From Mesorhizobium sp. J18 (lineage in GTDB: Bacteria; Pseudomonadota; Alphaproteobacteria; Rhizobiales; Rhizobiaceae), in assembly GCF_007829525.1 (NCBI RefSeq), contig NZ_VLJP01000001.1:132854-181838 (forward strand): a DNA stretch of 48,985 nucleotides, read 5' to 3'. The translations under genes were made by a program, and so were the position numbers. Positions 1 through 9,163 of the stretch are shown here, piece by piece; positions within the stretch are counted from its first letter, which is position 1; the number at the start of each line of letters is the position of its first letter. The notes beneath the pieces are model-generated. The model did no database searches and was not told where the DNA came from. It worked only from the letters and a program-made list of their open reading frames with translations.

Positions 1-20
1 CGAACCGATCGCATCGCCAA

Positions 21-1598
21 TCAAAAATCCGTAGGAGCGCCGCCTTCCGCAATGCGGCGTTCGACGAAGTCGTTCAGCTCCTCCTCGATCGCCGGGTCCA
101 TCGCCGGTTTCTCATAGGCCGCAAGCCGTTCTTTCCAGACGCGGTTTGCCTTCTCGATCGCTGTCGGCGAACCGGCTTGCGCCCATGTTTCGTAATTGCG
201 CCAGTCGGACAGGATCGGCGAATAGAAGGCGGACTTGTAGCGCTCCTGCGTGTGCGGCGTTCCGAAGAAGTGACCGCCCGGACCCACATCGCGGATGGCA
301 TCGACCGCCAATGCAGGTTCGGAAACATCGAGCGGCGTCAGGAACTCGGCGACCATCTGCAGGAGATCTATGTCGAGGATGGTCTTTTCGTAGGAGCAGC
401 GCAGCCCGCCTTCCAGCCAGCCGGCTGAATGCAGGATGAAATTGCCGCCGCCCTGGATGGCGCCCCACAGCGAGAACACGCTTTCATAGGCAGCCTGGGC
501 ATCCACCGTGTTGGCGGCGCAGGTGTTGGAGGTCCGGTAAGGGATGCCGTAGCGGCGGGCGAGCTGCCCGCCTACCATCTGCGCCTTCATATATTCCGGC
601 GTGCCGAAGGCCGGCGCACCGGACTTCATATCGACATTGGAGGTGAAGCCGCCATAGCCGACCGGCGCGCCCTTGCGCACCATCTGCGTGAAGGCGATGC
701 CGGCCAGCGCCTCGGCATTCTGCTGCACGAGCGCGCCGGCGACGGTGACGGGCGCCATGGCGCCGGCCAGGGTGAAGGGGGTCACGATGACGGCCTGGCC
801 GTGCGACGACATCTGGATGATGCCTTCAAGCATCGGAATATCGAGCTTGAGCGGCGAATTGGTGTTGATGATCGTGTAGCAGGAGGGCTCGTCGAGAAGC
901 TGCTCGCGGCTGACACCGCGCGCAATGCGGGCGATCTCGATGCCGTCGAGATTGCGCTCCCTGCCGAGCGAGTAGATGTGGAACACCTTGTCGGTCAGCG
1001 TGGCGAGGTCGCGGATGCATTCGAGATGGCGGATCGAAGGATGGATGTCGATCGGCTCCACCGGGTATCCGCCGGTGCAATTGATGATGTTGTGCATCTG
1101 CGCCAGGCGGACGAAGTTACGGAAATCCTCCTGATTGCCGGGGCGGCGACCACGATCGATATCGGACGAATTCGGTGCCGAGCCCATCTGCGCTAAGATC
1201 AGGTTATCGCCGCCCATCCTGAGATCATGGGCGGGATTGCGGGCGTGGAGCGTAAATACGGACGGTGCGGAAGCGAGGCAGCCAAGGATCATGTCGGGAT
1301 CAAAACGCACCCGCTCGCTGTCAGGCCGGACATCGGCGCCGGCCTCCTTCATCATCCGCCGCGCCTCGTCGTGGAGCACCTCCACGCCGATCTCCTTGAG
1401 AACCCGAAGCGAAGCGAGATGGATCGATTCAAGCTCGTCCTCGGAAAGGATATTCGTCGGCGGGAAGGGGATACGGAGTTGTCGGAAAGGCGGTTGTTCG
1501 AAGGCGGTGGAGGCGCCCGCGCGTTTTCCGGCCCTGCCGCCGCGGCGGCCCCGATCCGTGTGAGGCATTGCTTCCGCAGGCATGGACTGATCCGTCAT
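21..1598 (-). CDS. Trimethylamine methyltransferase (MttB) family protein, non-pyrrolysine type
   Basis: A 525-residue protein of the MttB superfamily. Members transfer a methyl group from a quaternary or tertiary amine to a cobalamin (corrinoid) protein. True trimethylamine methyltransferases read through an in-frame UAG as pyrrolysine. This frame has no internal UAG, so it belongs to the non-pyrrolysine group, whose characterised members act on substrates such as glycine betaine or carnitine. The N-terminus is basic and low-complexity (RRGGRAGKRAG), as in other rhizobial homologues. The start at 1598 is preferred because GGGGAAG lies just upstream; an in-frame ATG at 1634 would add 12 residues but has no such site. 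It is divergent from an aminotransferase gene. No corrinoid-binding partner or reactivase is in the window, so the substrate is open. Family assignment is firm; function is inferred. Confidence 0.88.
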   Translation of the reverse strand: MTDQSMPAEAMPHTDRGRRGGRAGKRAGASTAFEQPPFRQLRIPFPPTNILSEDELESIHLASLRVLKEIGVEVLHDEARRMMKEAGADVRPDSERVRFDPDMILGCLASAPSVFTLHARNPAHDLRMGGDNLILAQMGSAPNSSDIDRGRRPGNQEDFRNFVRLAQMHNIINCTGGYPVEPIDIHPSIRHLECIRDLATLTDKVFHIYSLGRERNLDGIEIARIARGVSREQLLDEPSCYTIINTNSPLKLDIPMLEGIIQMSSHGQAVIVTPFTLAGAMAPVTVAGALVQQNAEALAGIAFTQMVRKGAPVGYGGFTSNVDMKSGAPAFGTPEYMKAQMVGGQLARRYGIPYRTSNTCAANTVDAQAAYESVFSLWGAIQGGGNFILHSAGWLEGGLRCSYEKTILDIDLLQMVAEFLTPLDVSEPALAVDAIRDVGPGGHFFGTPHTQERYKSAFYSPILSDWRNYETWAQAGSPTAIEKANRVWKERLAAYEKPAMDPAIEEELNDFVERRIAEGGAPTDF

Positions 1599-1905
1599 GC
1601 TCTTCCCCAATTTCATATGCGTGCCGGTCATCATGGACCGAGCGGATAGCCGCCAACACGGATGCGACGACCACTAGCGTCAGAGATGCGACATGAGACG
1701 GATGCTTGAACCGGCAGAGAGCGTTCGGCTACACTCGATTTATGGAGTTGTTTCGTTCCGGTTATTCCCATGCCGTGACGCCGTCGCCCCGGACGCGTCA
1801 TGCCGAATTGCTGCGCCTTTGCGCACGCATCGGCTATTCGCCGCCGAATCTTGCCTGAACAGCCCGCAAACCTGACGGACCGTTTCAAGCAGAGATCGCA
1901 AGTCT
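1599..1905. other. Divergent intergenic region between the MttB-family gene and the aminotransferase gene
   Basis: About 307 bases without a convincing gene. It must carry promoters for both flanking genes. Short open frames here lack a ribosome site and family features. The only promoter-like string seen is listed separately at 1706-1735. No repeat or RNA structure was recognised. Confidence 0.6.
1706..1735 (+). promoter_or_regulatory. Possible sigma-70-type promoter for the aminotransferase gene
   Basis: TTGAAC (1706-1711) and TACACT (1730-1735) are separated by 18 bases; each matches 4 of 6 consensus positions. It lies about 170 bases upstream of the aminotransferase start. The match is modest and could be chance. 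Confidence 0.25.
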
Positions 1906-3282
1906 ATGACCTACAAGAATTTTTCCCTGAAGCAGCTTCAGGATATCGACGCCGCCCATCACCTCCATCCCTTCACCGACCACAAGGATCTTAGGGCTGC
2001 GGGCTCGCGCATGATCGTGCGGGCCCAAGGGTCTTTCGTCTACGATTCGGAAGGCCAGGAAATCCTCGACGGCATGGCCGGACTTTGGTGCGTGAATGTC
2101 GGCTATGGCCGACAGGAACTCGCCGAGGCGGCCTATGAGCAGATGAAGGAACTACCTTATTACAATTCCTTCTTCCGCTGTTCGACACCCACACCCGTGC
2201 TCTTGGCAGAAAAGCTCGCCCGGATCGCACCGGCGGGGCTCGATCAGGTCTTTTACGGTTCCTCCGGATCGGAGGCGAACGACACCGCGCTGCGGCTCGT
2301 GCGCCACTACTGGGCATTGGAGGGCAAGCCGAAGAAGAACCGGATCATCTCGCGCAACTGGGCCTATCACGGCTCGACCATCGCCGGCGCGTCTCTTGGC
2401 GGAATGTCGGCGATGCACGATCAGCTGCATGGCGCGGTGCCGAATATCATCCATGTCATGCCGCCTTACTCCTTCGAGCTGAAGCTGCCGGGCGAAAGCG
2501 AGCATGATTTCGGCTTGCGGGCCGCCAAGGCAGTCGAGGACGCCATCCTCGAGGCCGGGCCGGAGAACGTCGCCGCCTTCATAGGTGAGCCTGTCATGGG
2601 GGCGGGCGGCGTGAAGATTCCGCCAGAGAGCTACTGGCCGGAGATCCAGCGCATCTGCCGGAAGTATGACGTGCTCCTGATGCTGGACGAGGTGATCACC
2701 GGCTACGGGCGCACGGGCGAATGGTTCGCGGCCCAGACGCTCGGCATCGAGCCGGATACGATCACCACCGCAAAGGCGCTCACTTCCGGCTATCAGCCGC
2801 TGTCGGCGCTGCTTGTCGGCCAGCGCATCTCCTCGACATTGGTGGACAAGGGCGGCGAATTCTTCCACGGCTATACTTATTCCGGCCATCCGGTCGCCTG
2901 CGCGGTGGCATTGAAGAATCTGGAAATCATCGAAAAGGAAGGACTGGTCGACCGCGTGCGCGAGGAGACAGGCCCCTATTTCCGCAAAGCCCTGACGGAA
3001 GCTCTCGCCAGTCACGGCATTGTGGGGGAGGTACGCACGTTCGGGCTTATGGGCGCCATCGAGATAGTCAAGGACAAGGAAAGCCGTGAACGGTTCGAAG
3101 GCGAGGGCGTGGCTGGCGTGACGGTGCGCGACCATGCGATCGCCAATGGCCTGATGTTGCGTGCCGTCGGCGACACCATGATCCTTTCGCCGCCGCTGAT
3201 CTGGGCGAAGGAGACGATCGACATGGCCTGCGAGAGGATCGCCAGGGCATTGACGCTGGCGGAAAGCGATCTGCGGAAATAG
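1906..3282 (+). CDS. Class III (omega-type) aminotransferase, PLP-dependent
   Basis: A 458-residue fold-type I enzyme of the omega-amino acid/diamine:pyruvate aminotransferase group, which moves an amino group from the terminal carbon of an amine or omega-amino acid to pyruvate or another keto acid. The PLP-contacting Asp is D261 (LMLDEVITGYGRTG), the Schiff-base lysine is K290 (TTAKALTSGYQP), and GSSGSEAND marks the phosphate-binding loop. Length and the N-terminal HHLHPFTDHKDL resemble SpuC- or beta-alanine:pyruvate-type enzymes, but the amine donor cannot be read from sequence. The start is the ATG at 1906, with only a weak ribosome site. It is divergent from the MttB-family gene and convergent with ilvD. 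Confidence 0.9.
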   Translation: MTYKNFSLKQLQDIDAAHHLHPFTDHKDLRAAGSRMIVRAQGSFVYDSEGQEILDGMAGLWCVNVGYGRQELAEAAYEQMKELPYYNSFFRCSTPTPVLLAEKLARIAPAGLDQVFYGSSGSEANDTALRLVRHYWALEGKPKKNRIISRNWAYHGSTIAGASLGGMSAMHDQLHGAVPNIIHVMPPYSFELKLPGESEHDFGLRAAKAVEDAILEAGPENVAAFIGEPVMGAGGVKIPPESYWPEIQRICRKYDVLLMLDEVITGYGRTGEWFAAQTLGIEPDTITTAKALTSGYQPLSALLVGQRISSTLVDKGGEFFHGYTYSGHPVACAVALKNLEIIEKEGLVDRVREETGPYFRKALTEALASHGIVGEVRTFGLMGAIEIVKDKESRERFEGEGVAGVTVRDHAIANGLMLRAVGDTMILSPPLIWAKETIDMACERIARALTLAESDLRK

Positions 3283-3299
3283 CCGGGCCGGAGCAATGC

Positions 3300-3334
3300 A
3301 AAAACCGCGCTCTCCGGGCGGGGAGAAACGCGGT
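3300..3334 (-). terminator. Stem-loop with T-run, probable terminator downstream of ilvD
   Basis: ACCGCG pairs with CGCGGT, followed by a small internal loop and a second 5-bp stem (3304-3334). Read on the minus strand, the stem ends in a run of T from the five A at 3300-3304. It lies about 230 bases past the ilvD stop. On the plus strand, where the aminotransferase gene ends at 3282, the T-run is missing, so termination may be weaker in that direction. Confidence 0.45.
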
Positions 3335-3563
3335 CTTGCCAATCAGACGCTGGCCCTTCGCGACGCCGATACGCTGCGGAGGCAACCCGCTCCGGCACGC
3401 GAGACCTGATCCGGAGCGTGGGCGGTGTGCGTTTTCCGCCTCGCGTTCCGTTTTACCGGGACATCGTTACCGCGGAGTTATCGAGAGCTTAAGCAATTGT
3501 AAATTTGGGCTTTTTTGTGCAGATTCCTGCACGTCGAGATGACGCCGCGTAAGCTGTCATAGC

Positions 3564-5399
3564 TTAGCTGGGTACCTTGCGGACTGCCCCTTGCGCTGCG
3601 CTTGTGGCGAAGGCGGCATAGGCCCTTAGCGCCGTCGAGACGTTGCGCTTGCGCGGCCCGGAAGGTTTCCAGCCCACAGCCTCCTGCTCGGCGCGCCGCC
3701 GGGCGAGCTCGTCCTCCGGCACGGCAAGGTGGATGGTGCGGTTCGGTATGTCGATCTCGATGATGTCGCCGTCGCGCACCAGCCCGATCGTGCCGCCTTC
3801 CGCCGCTTCCGGAGAGACATGGCCGATCGAAAGTCCCGAAGTACCGCCTGAGAAACGCCCGTCGGTGAGCAGGGCACAGGCTTTCCCGAGGCCCTTCGAT
3901 TTCAGATAGCTGGTCGGGTAGAGCATTTCCTGCATGCCCGGCCCGCCGCGCGGTCCTTCGTAGCGGATGACGACCACGTCGCCGGCCTTCACCTCATTGC
4001 CGAGGATGCCCTTCACCGCTGCATCCTGGCTCTCGAACACCTTTGCGGGGCCGGAGAATTTCAGGATCGATTCATCGACGCCAGCGGTTTTCACCACGCA
4101 GCCGTCCAGTGCGATATTGCCTTTGAGCACTGCCAGTCCGCCATCCCTGGAGAACGGATGCTCGGCGGAGCGTATCACGCCCTTTTCGCGGTCGAGGTCG
4201 AGATCATCCCAGCGCCGGTCCTGGCTGAAGGCTGTCTGGGTCGGCACGCCGCCGGGGGCCGCCATGTAGAATTCACGCACCTTGCCGTTCTTGGTTCGAG
4301 CGATGTCCCAGCGCTCGATCGCCTCGCCGATGGTGGCGGTATGCACGGTCGGCTGGTCACGATGGATGAGACCGGCGCGGTCAAGCTCGCCGAGGATGGC
4401 CATGATGCCGCCAGCGCGATGCACGTCCTCCATATGCACGTCGTTCTTGGCCGGCGCGACCTTGCAGAGCACCGGCACGCGCCGCGAAAGGGCGTCGATA
4501 TCGTCCATGGTGAAATCGATGCCGCCTTCATGGGCGGCAGCAAGGATATGCAACACCGTATTGGTCGAGCCGCCCATGGCGATATCGAGCGCCATGGCGT
4601 TCTCGAAGGATTTCCTGGAGGCGACATTGCGAGGCAGGACGCTCTCATCCTCCTGCTCGTAATAGCGCTGGCAAAGATCGACGGCGAGATGCCCGGCCTC
4701 CACGAAAAGCCGCTTGCGGTCGGCATGGGTGGCGAGCGTGGAGCCGTTGCCCGGCAGCGAGAGTCCCAGCGCTTCCGTCAGGCAGTTCATCGAATTGGCG
4801 GTGAACATGCCGGAGCAAGAGCCGCAAGTCGGGCAGGCGGAGCGCTCGATGACCTTGACGTCATCGTCGGAAACGCGGTCGTCGGCAGCCGCGACCATCG
4901 CATCCACCAGATCTAGCGCCTGAGCCTTGCCCTGGAGCACTACCTTGCCGGCCTCCATCGGTCCGCCGGAGACGAAGACCGTGGGAATGTTGAGGCGCAT
5001 CGCTGCCATCAGCATGCCGGGCGTGATCTTGTCGCAATTGGAGATGCAGACCATCGCATCGGCGCAATGGGCATTGACCATATATTCGACGCTGTCCGCG
5101 ATGAGCTCGCGCGAGGGCAGGGAATAGAGCATGCCGTCGTGGCCCATTGCGATGCCGTCATCGACGGCGATCGTGTTGAACTCCTTGGCCACGCCGCCCG
5201 CCGCCTCGATCTCGTGCGCCACGAGCTGGCCGAGATCCTTCAGATGCACATGCCCGGGAACAAACTGCGTGAAGGAGTTGACGACGGCAATGATAGGCTT
5301 GCCGAAATCATCGTCCTTCATGCCGGTGGCGCGCCAGAGGCCGCGCGCGCCAGCCATGTTGCGGCCATGGGTCGAGGTGCGGGAACGATATGCGGGCAT
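3564..5399 (-). CDS. ilvD: Dihydroxy-acid dehydratase
   Basis: IlvD dehydrates 2,3-dihydroxy-isovalerate and 2,3-dihydroxy-3-methylvalerate to the keto acids that precede valine and isoleucine; it is a cytoplasmic Fe-S enzyme. The 611-residue protein is collinear with E. coli IlvD from its first residues ([20 protein letters not shown]). It keeps the signature cysteines C122 ([10 protein letters not shown]) and C195 in [18 protein letters not shown]. The start is fixed by homology, with GAAGAAG just upstream. It follows mmsB on the same strand with a 77-base gap, placing a valine biosynthetic gene directly behind valine-catabolic genes; whether they share a transcript is unknown. Confidence 0.98.
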   Translation of the reverse strand: MPAYRSRTSTHGRNMAGARGLWRATGMKDDDFGKPIIAVVNSFTQFVPGHVHLKDLGQLVAHEIEAAGGVAKEFNTIAVDDGIAMGHDGMLYSLPSRELIADSVEYMVNAHCADAMVCISNCDKITPGMLMAAMRLNIPTVFVSGGPMEAGKVVLQGKAQALDLVDAMVAAADDRVSDDDVKVIERSACPTCGSCSGMFTANSMNCLTEALGLSLPGNGSTLATHADRKRLFVEAGHLAVDLCQRYYEQEDESVLPRNVASRKSFENAMALDIAMGGSTNTVLHILAAAHEGGIDFTMDDIDALSRRVPVLCKVAPAKNDVHMEDVHRAGGIMAILGELDRAGLIHRDQPTVHTATIGEAIERWDIARTKNGKVREFYMAAPGGVPTQTAFSQDRRWDDLDLDREKGVIRSAEHPFSRDGGLAVLKGNIALDGCVVKTAGVDESILKFSGPAKVFESQDAAVKGILGNEVKAGDVVVIRYEGPRGGPGMQEMLYPTSYLKSKGLGKACALLTDGRFSGGTSGLSIGHVSPEAAEGGTIGLVRDGDIIEIDIPNRTIHLAVPEDELARRRAEQEAVGWKPSGPRKRNVSTALRAYAAFATSAAQGAVRKVPS

Positions 5400-5476
5400 T
5401 CTTCTTCGGATCCGGTTTTATGACAAAGCCGTATCCGAATGCCCCTTCAGCGTCCTGATGGCAAGGGCAAATGCCG

Positions 5477-6370
5477 TTATTTGGCTTCGCCGCCCTGTCC
5501 GCGCAGGAAATTGATGATGCCGGAAAAATCCGAGCCGCCATGGCCCATGGCATTGAAGAGGGCGTAAAGCTGAGTGGCTTCCGCGCCCAGCGGGGTCACG
5601 GCTCCGGCATTCTGTGCTGCTTCCTGCGCAAGCTTCAGGTCCTTCAGCATCAGAGCCGCCGCGAAGCCGGGCTTGTAGTCGCGATTGGCGGGTGAGGTCG
5701 GGACTGGGCCGGGGACCGGGCAATAGGTGGTCAGCGACCAACACTGGCCGGAAGAGGTCGAGGCGACGTCGAACAGCGCCTGATGCGACAAACCCAGCTT
5801 TTCGGCCAGAACAAAGGCTTCGCCGACGCCGATCATGGAAATGCCCAGGATCATGTTGTTGCAGATCTTGGCGGCCTGGCCGGCACCCGCGTCGCCACAA
5901 TGGACGACACGGCCCGCCATGGGCTCCAGAACAGGCTCAGCCTTGGCGAAAGCTTCCTTAGAACCGCCGGCCATGAAGGTCAGCGTTCCGGCTTCCGCGC
6001 CGCCAACGCCGCCCGAAACCGGCGCGTCGATGGAAAGCATGTTGTGCTCGGCAGCCTTTGCATGGGCCTTGCGGGCGGAGTCCACGTCGATGGTCGAGCA
6101 TTCGATGAAGAGCGTGCCTGGTGCTGCGGCAGGCACGATCACGTCATAGACCGTGAGCACATGCTTGCCCGCCGGCAGCATTGTAATGACCACCTCCGCG
6201 CCCTTCACTGCCGCCGGCCCGTCGGCCATGACGGTCACGCCATTGGCTTCGGCGGTCTTGAGGTTTTCCGGCATCAGGTCGAAGCCCTGCACGGTATGGC
6301 CGGCCTTGACGAGATTGGCGGCCATGGGATTGCCCATATTGCCGAGGCCGATAAATGCGATGGTGGTCAT
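5477..6370 (-). CDS. mmsB: 3-hydroxyisobutyrate dehydrogenase
   Basis: Oxidises 3-hydroxyisobutyrate to methylmalonate semialdehyde with NAD+, a late step of valine degradation. The 297-residue protein has the N-terminal dinucleotide motif GLGNMGNPMA, the substrate-binding APVSGGVGGAEAGTL, and the catalytic lysine K168 in GQAAKICNN. The start at 6370 (MTTIAFIGLG) is chosen because the dinucleotide fold begins there and GGAGGA lies 11 bases upstream; an upstream start at 6424 would add 18 unrelated residues. The gene lies 75 bases downstream of an isobutyryl-CoA-dehydrogenase-like gene on the same strand, supporting the valine role over other beta-hydroxyacid dehydrogenases. Confidence 0.92.
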   Translation of the reverse strand: MTTIAFIGLGNMGNPMAANLVKAGHTVQGFDLMPENLKTAEANGVTVMADGPAAVKGAEVVITMLPAGKHVLTVYDVIVPAAAPGTLFIECSTIDVDSARKAHAKAAEHNMLSIDAPVSGGVGGAEAGTLTFMAGGSKEAFAKAEPVLEPMAGRVVHCGDAGAGQAAKICNNMILGISMIGVGEAFVLAEKLGLSHQALFDVASTSSGQCWSLTTYCPVPGPVPTSPANRDYKPGFAAALMLKDLKLAQEAAQNAGAVTPLGAEATQLYALFNAMGHGGSDFSGIINFLRGQGGEAK

Positions 6371-6445
6371 GGGGTGATGTGTCCTCCGGAATTCGGCAGT
6401 CGCCAGATCGGCATTCGGTCGCAACCTGTTCCGATTGCCACTGGC

Positions 6446-7621
6446 TTATCTGCCTATCAAATGCCTTGCGATGATGACGCGCATGATCTCGTTCGTGCCT
6501 TCCAGGATCTGGTGCACGCGCAGGTCGCGCACAAGCTTCTCCACGCCATATTCATGCAGATAGCCGTAGCCGCCGTGAAGCTGCAGTGCATCATTGGCGA
6601 TGTCGAAGCAGGTGTCGGTGACAAAGCGCTTGGCCATGGCCGACCATTTGGAGGCGTCCGGCGTCTTGCGGTCCAGCTTGGAGGCAGCCGTATAGAGCAG
6701 CATGCGCGAGGCCTGCAGATTGGTCTCCATGTCAGCGAGCTTGAACTGCAAAGCCTGGAACTGGTTGATGGCTTGCCCGAATGCCTGCCGCTCGGCGGTG
6801 TAGGCCAGCGCCTTGTCCAGCGCTGATTGCGCCCCGCCCAGCGAGCAGGCAGCGATGTTCAACCGGCCGCCGTCGAGCCCGGCCATGGCGATCTTGAAGC
6901 CTGCGCCTTCTCCCGAAAGCAGGTTTTCGGCAGGCACCTTGCAGTCTTCGAAGATGACCTGCCGGGTGGGCTGCATGTGCCAACCCATCTTGTTTTCGGT
7001 CGCGCCGAAGGAGAGGCCAGGAGCATCCTTGGGAATGACGATGGTCGAAACGCCCTTCGGGCCTTCTTCGCCCGTGCGCACCATAGCGACATAGACATCT
7101 GACTCGCCGGCGCCGGAAATGAACTGCTTGGCGCCGTTCAAGACGTAGTCGCTGCCATTGCCACCGGATTTCACGGCCCGTGTTTTCAGCGCAGCGGCGT
7201 CGGAGCCGGAGCCGGGTTCCGTCAGGCAGTAGCTTGCCAGCCATTCCATCGAGGTCAGCTTCGGCAAAAAGCGCTGACGCTGCTGCTCGTCGCCGAAAAT
7301 GTCGATCATCCACGCCGCCATATTGTGGATCGAGATGAAGGAGGAGAAGCCGGGGCAGGCGCTCGCCAGCGCTTCGAAGATCAGGACAGCATCGAGGCGC
7401 CCGAGGCCAGAGCCGCCGACATCCTCGCGAATATAGATGCCGCCGAAGCCGAGCTGCCCGGTCTCGCGTATGATATTGGAGGGAAAATATCGTTCACGAT
7501 CCCAGTCGAGCGCATAAGGGGCGACGCGTTCGGCGGCGAACGCCTCCGTCATCTCCCGGATGGCGCGCTGATCATCGTTCAGCTCGAACTGGCCCGTGGC
7601 CTTGTCCACCGTGGCATCCAT
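6446..7621 (-). CDS. Acyl-CoA dehydrogenase, isobutyryl-CoA dehydrogenase type
   Basis: A 391-residue FAD-dependent acyl-CoA dehydrogenase. It carries the CLTEPGSGSDAAAL flavin/substrate motif and catalytic base E374 in QILEGTNEIMR. Similarity to the ACAD8/isobutyryl-CoA dehydrogenase group and the mmsB gene behind it point to oxidation of isobutyryl-CoA to methacrylyl-CoA in valine breakdown. GGGAGG sits five bases before the ATG. Other short branched-chain acyl-CoAs remain possible substrates. It is probably co-transcribed with mmsB. Confidence 0.88.
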   Translation of the reverse strand: MDATVDKATGQFELNDDQRAIREMTEAFAAERVAPYALDWDRERYFPSNIIRETGQLGFGGIYIREDVGGSGLGRLDAVLIFEALASACPGFSSFISIHNMAAWMIDIFGDEQQRQRFLPKLTSMEWLASYCLTEPGSGSDAAALKTRAVKSGGNGSDYVLNGAKQFISGAGESDVYVAMVRTGEEGPKGVSTIVIPKDAPGLSFGATENKMGWHMQPTRQVIFEDCKVPAENLLSGEGAGFKIAMAGLDGGRLNIAACSLGGAQSALDKALAYTAERQAFGQAINQFQALQFKLADMETNLQASRMLLYTAASKLDRKTPDASKWSAMAKRFVTDTCFDIANDALQLHGGYGYLHEYGVEKLVRDLRVHQILEGTNEIMRVIIARHLIGR

Positions 7622-7782
7622 GGCGGCCTCCCTGGCTTATTTCTTCTTGGAGTACCAGTTTAGACCATTGCCATATGTGCGCAATGTGAGCCAAGGCAAA
7701 GGCGCTTTGCACGGCAGGCGCTTCCTCTCCCGGTCCGGGGGGCTGATGAGCGAAGCGAACCGGAATGGGGGAATTCAATCCC

Positions 7783-8196
7783 TCACATCGGCTTCTCGCC
7801 CGCCTTCGGCCAATAGGTGCCGAAACTCCAAATATTGCCTTCGGGATCGCGGCACATGAAATCGCGGCTACCGTAGTCGGTATCATACGGCTCCGTCAGG
7901 ATTTCCGCGCCGGCGGCCTTTGCCGAGGCGTAAACTGCATCAATGTCCTCCACAGCGAGGTACACGGATTTGCCGCCATTTTCGCCCGGACCGCCGACAA
8001 TAGCGCCATACCCGTCGTCCCTGACCTGGCCGAGCATGATCATCGAGGAGCCGAGAGCAAGTTCCGCATGGTCGATGCGGTCGTCTTCGCCGTATTTTAC
8101 ACGCAATTTGAAGCCGAAGGCCTTGCTGAGCCAGTCGATCATGCGTGCGGGATCGCGGTAGCGGAATGTCGGATAGATGCGTGGTGCTTCGGCCAT
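7783..8196 (-). CDS. VOC (glyoxalase/PhnB-like) family protein
   Basis: A 137-residue protein of the vicinal-oxygen-chelate fold, with paired beta-alpha-beta modules (YPTFRYRDPARMIDWL; CRDPEGNIWSFGTYWP). Members include glyoxalases, dioxygenases and resistance proteins, and many have no known substrate. The start at 8196 is clear: AAGGAGGAGG lies directly before it, and the longer frame extending to 8319 lacks a site. It stands alone between the acyl-CoA dehydrogenase and the TauE-type gene on the same strand. Specific function unknown. Confidence 0.85.
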   Translation of the reverse strand: MAEAPRIYPTFRYRDPARMIDWLSKAFGFKLRVKYGEDDRIDHAELALGSSMIMLGQVRDDGYGAIVGGPGENGGKSVYLAVEDIDAVYASAKAAGAEILTEPYDTDYGSRDFMCRDPEGNIWSFGTYWPKAGEKPM

Positions 8197-8260
8197 AGCC
8201 TCCTCCTTCAAACACCCACCATCGAAGAGACTAGGGCGGATCAGCTCCTGGAAAAGGGTC

Positions 8261-9046
8261 TCAGCCGGCGAGCCAGATACGGAGCGGGTCGGTTTCGTCC
8301 ATGAGGAGCCTGGCGGCAAGCCCGATACAGACGATGATGAGCAGGGGCTTGATGATCCGTGCGCCCCTTTTCATTGCCAGATTTGCGCCGACGCGCGCGC
8401 CGATGAACTGCATGACCCCCATCATCAGTCCGATCTTCCAGGCAACTGCTCCCACGAAAGCGAAGGCTGTGAAGCCGCCCAGATTCGAGGCAAGATTGAG
8501 CATTTTGGTATGCGCCGTTGCCTTCAGGACGCCGTAGCCGGCCAGTGAGACGAAAGCCAGCAAGAAAAAGGAGCCGGTGCCCGGCCCGAAAGCGCCGTCA
8601 TAAAAGCCGATCACAGGAGCGAGCAGTAGGCCGAACAGGAAAGGCGACAGCCTTTGTGCCCGATCCAGGTCGTCCATGTTCGGCTTCAGTGCGAAATAGA
8701 GCGCCAGCGCGATCAGCATGAAAGGCAGGACGGCGCGGAGGAAGTCTCCCGGGATGATCGTTGCAGTCAGCGCGCCGAGCACCGCGCCGAGGAAGGACAT
8801 GCAGGCCGCTGGAAGCTGCCTTTTCAGATCGACATGGCCCTTCGCGGCGTAGGTGATCGTTGCCGAGCCGGAGCCGAAAATGCCCTGCAGCTTGTTCGTG
8901 CCGAGCGCTTCGATGGGGCTGAAGCCCCCGAGCAGCAGGGCAGGGACGGTGATCAGCCCGCCTCCACCGGCGATGGAATCCATGAAACCGCCGAAAAATG
9001 CCGCAAAACCGAGCAAGAGAACGGTTTCGATTGAAATATCGAACAT
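8261..9046 (-). CDS. Sulfite exporter TauE/SafE family (TSUP) membrane protein
   Basis: A membrane protein of about 261 residues with roughly seven or eight hydrophobic segments. It has the TSUP signature near the N-terminus (FFGGFMDSIAGGGGLITVPA), repeated more weakly around DGAFGPGTGSFFLLAF. Family members export sulfite, sulfoacetate or other organosulfur anions, but many are unassigned. The start at 9046 is the first ATG just before the first membrane segment; the frame is open to a TTG at 9106. The ribosome site is weak. A sulfite-oxidising soeABC operon lies about 7 kb away, compatible with a sulfur role but not proof. Confidence 0.85.
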   Translation of the reverse strand: MFDISIETVLLLGFAAFFGGFMDSIAGGGGLITVPALLLGGFSPIEALGTNKLQGIFGSGSATITYAAKGHVDLKRQLPAACMSFLGAVLGALTATIIPGDFLRAVLPFMLIALALYFALKPNMDDLDRAQRLSPFLFGLLLAPVIGFYDGAFGPGTGSFFLLAFVSLAGYGVLKATAHTKMLNLASNLGGFTAFAFVGAVAWKIGLMMGVMQFIGARVGANLAMKRGARIIKPLLIIVCIGLAARLLMDETDPLRIWLAG

Positions 9047-9163
9047 ATTGAGCCAATGCCTGACGAGCCGCCGCGTGCTTGCATCACAAAGGGCCGATTT
9101 TCGCAAGACGGATTCGGCTAGGCGTTGGATCGATGCCCGAGGGCTGGTCGATCCTGAAGCAGG

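Noticed and set aside
21-1598. Pyrrolysine-containing trimethylamine methyltransferase
   Set aside because: The frame is open without any internal UAG, so no pyrrolysine is encoded.
3515-3530. Hairpin GTGCAG/CTGCAC beside a T-run as a terminator
   Set aside because: The T-run precedes the stem on the plus strand and is an A-run on the minus strand, so it cannot act as an intrinsic terminator either way.
7722-7781. Possible third copy of the palindromic repeat family
   Set aside because: It has GC-rich runs and GAGCGAAGCGAACC-like sequence typical of such elements, but no clear arm alignment with the two confirmed copies, so it is not listed as a repeat.
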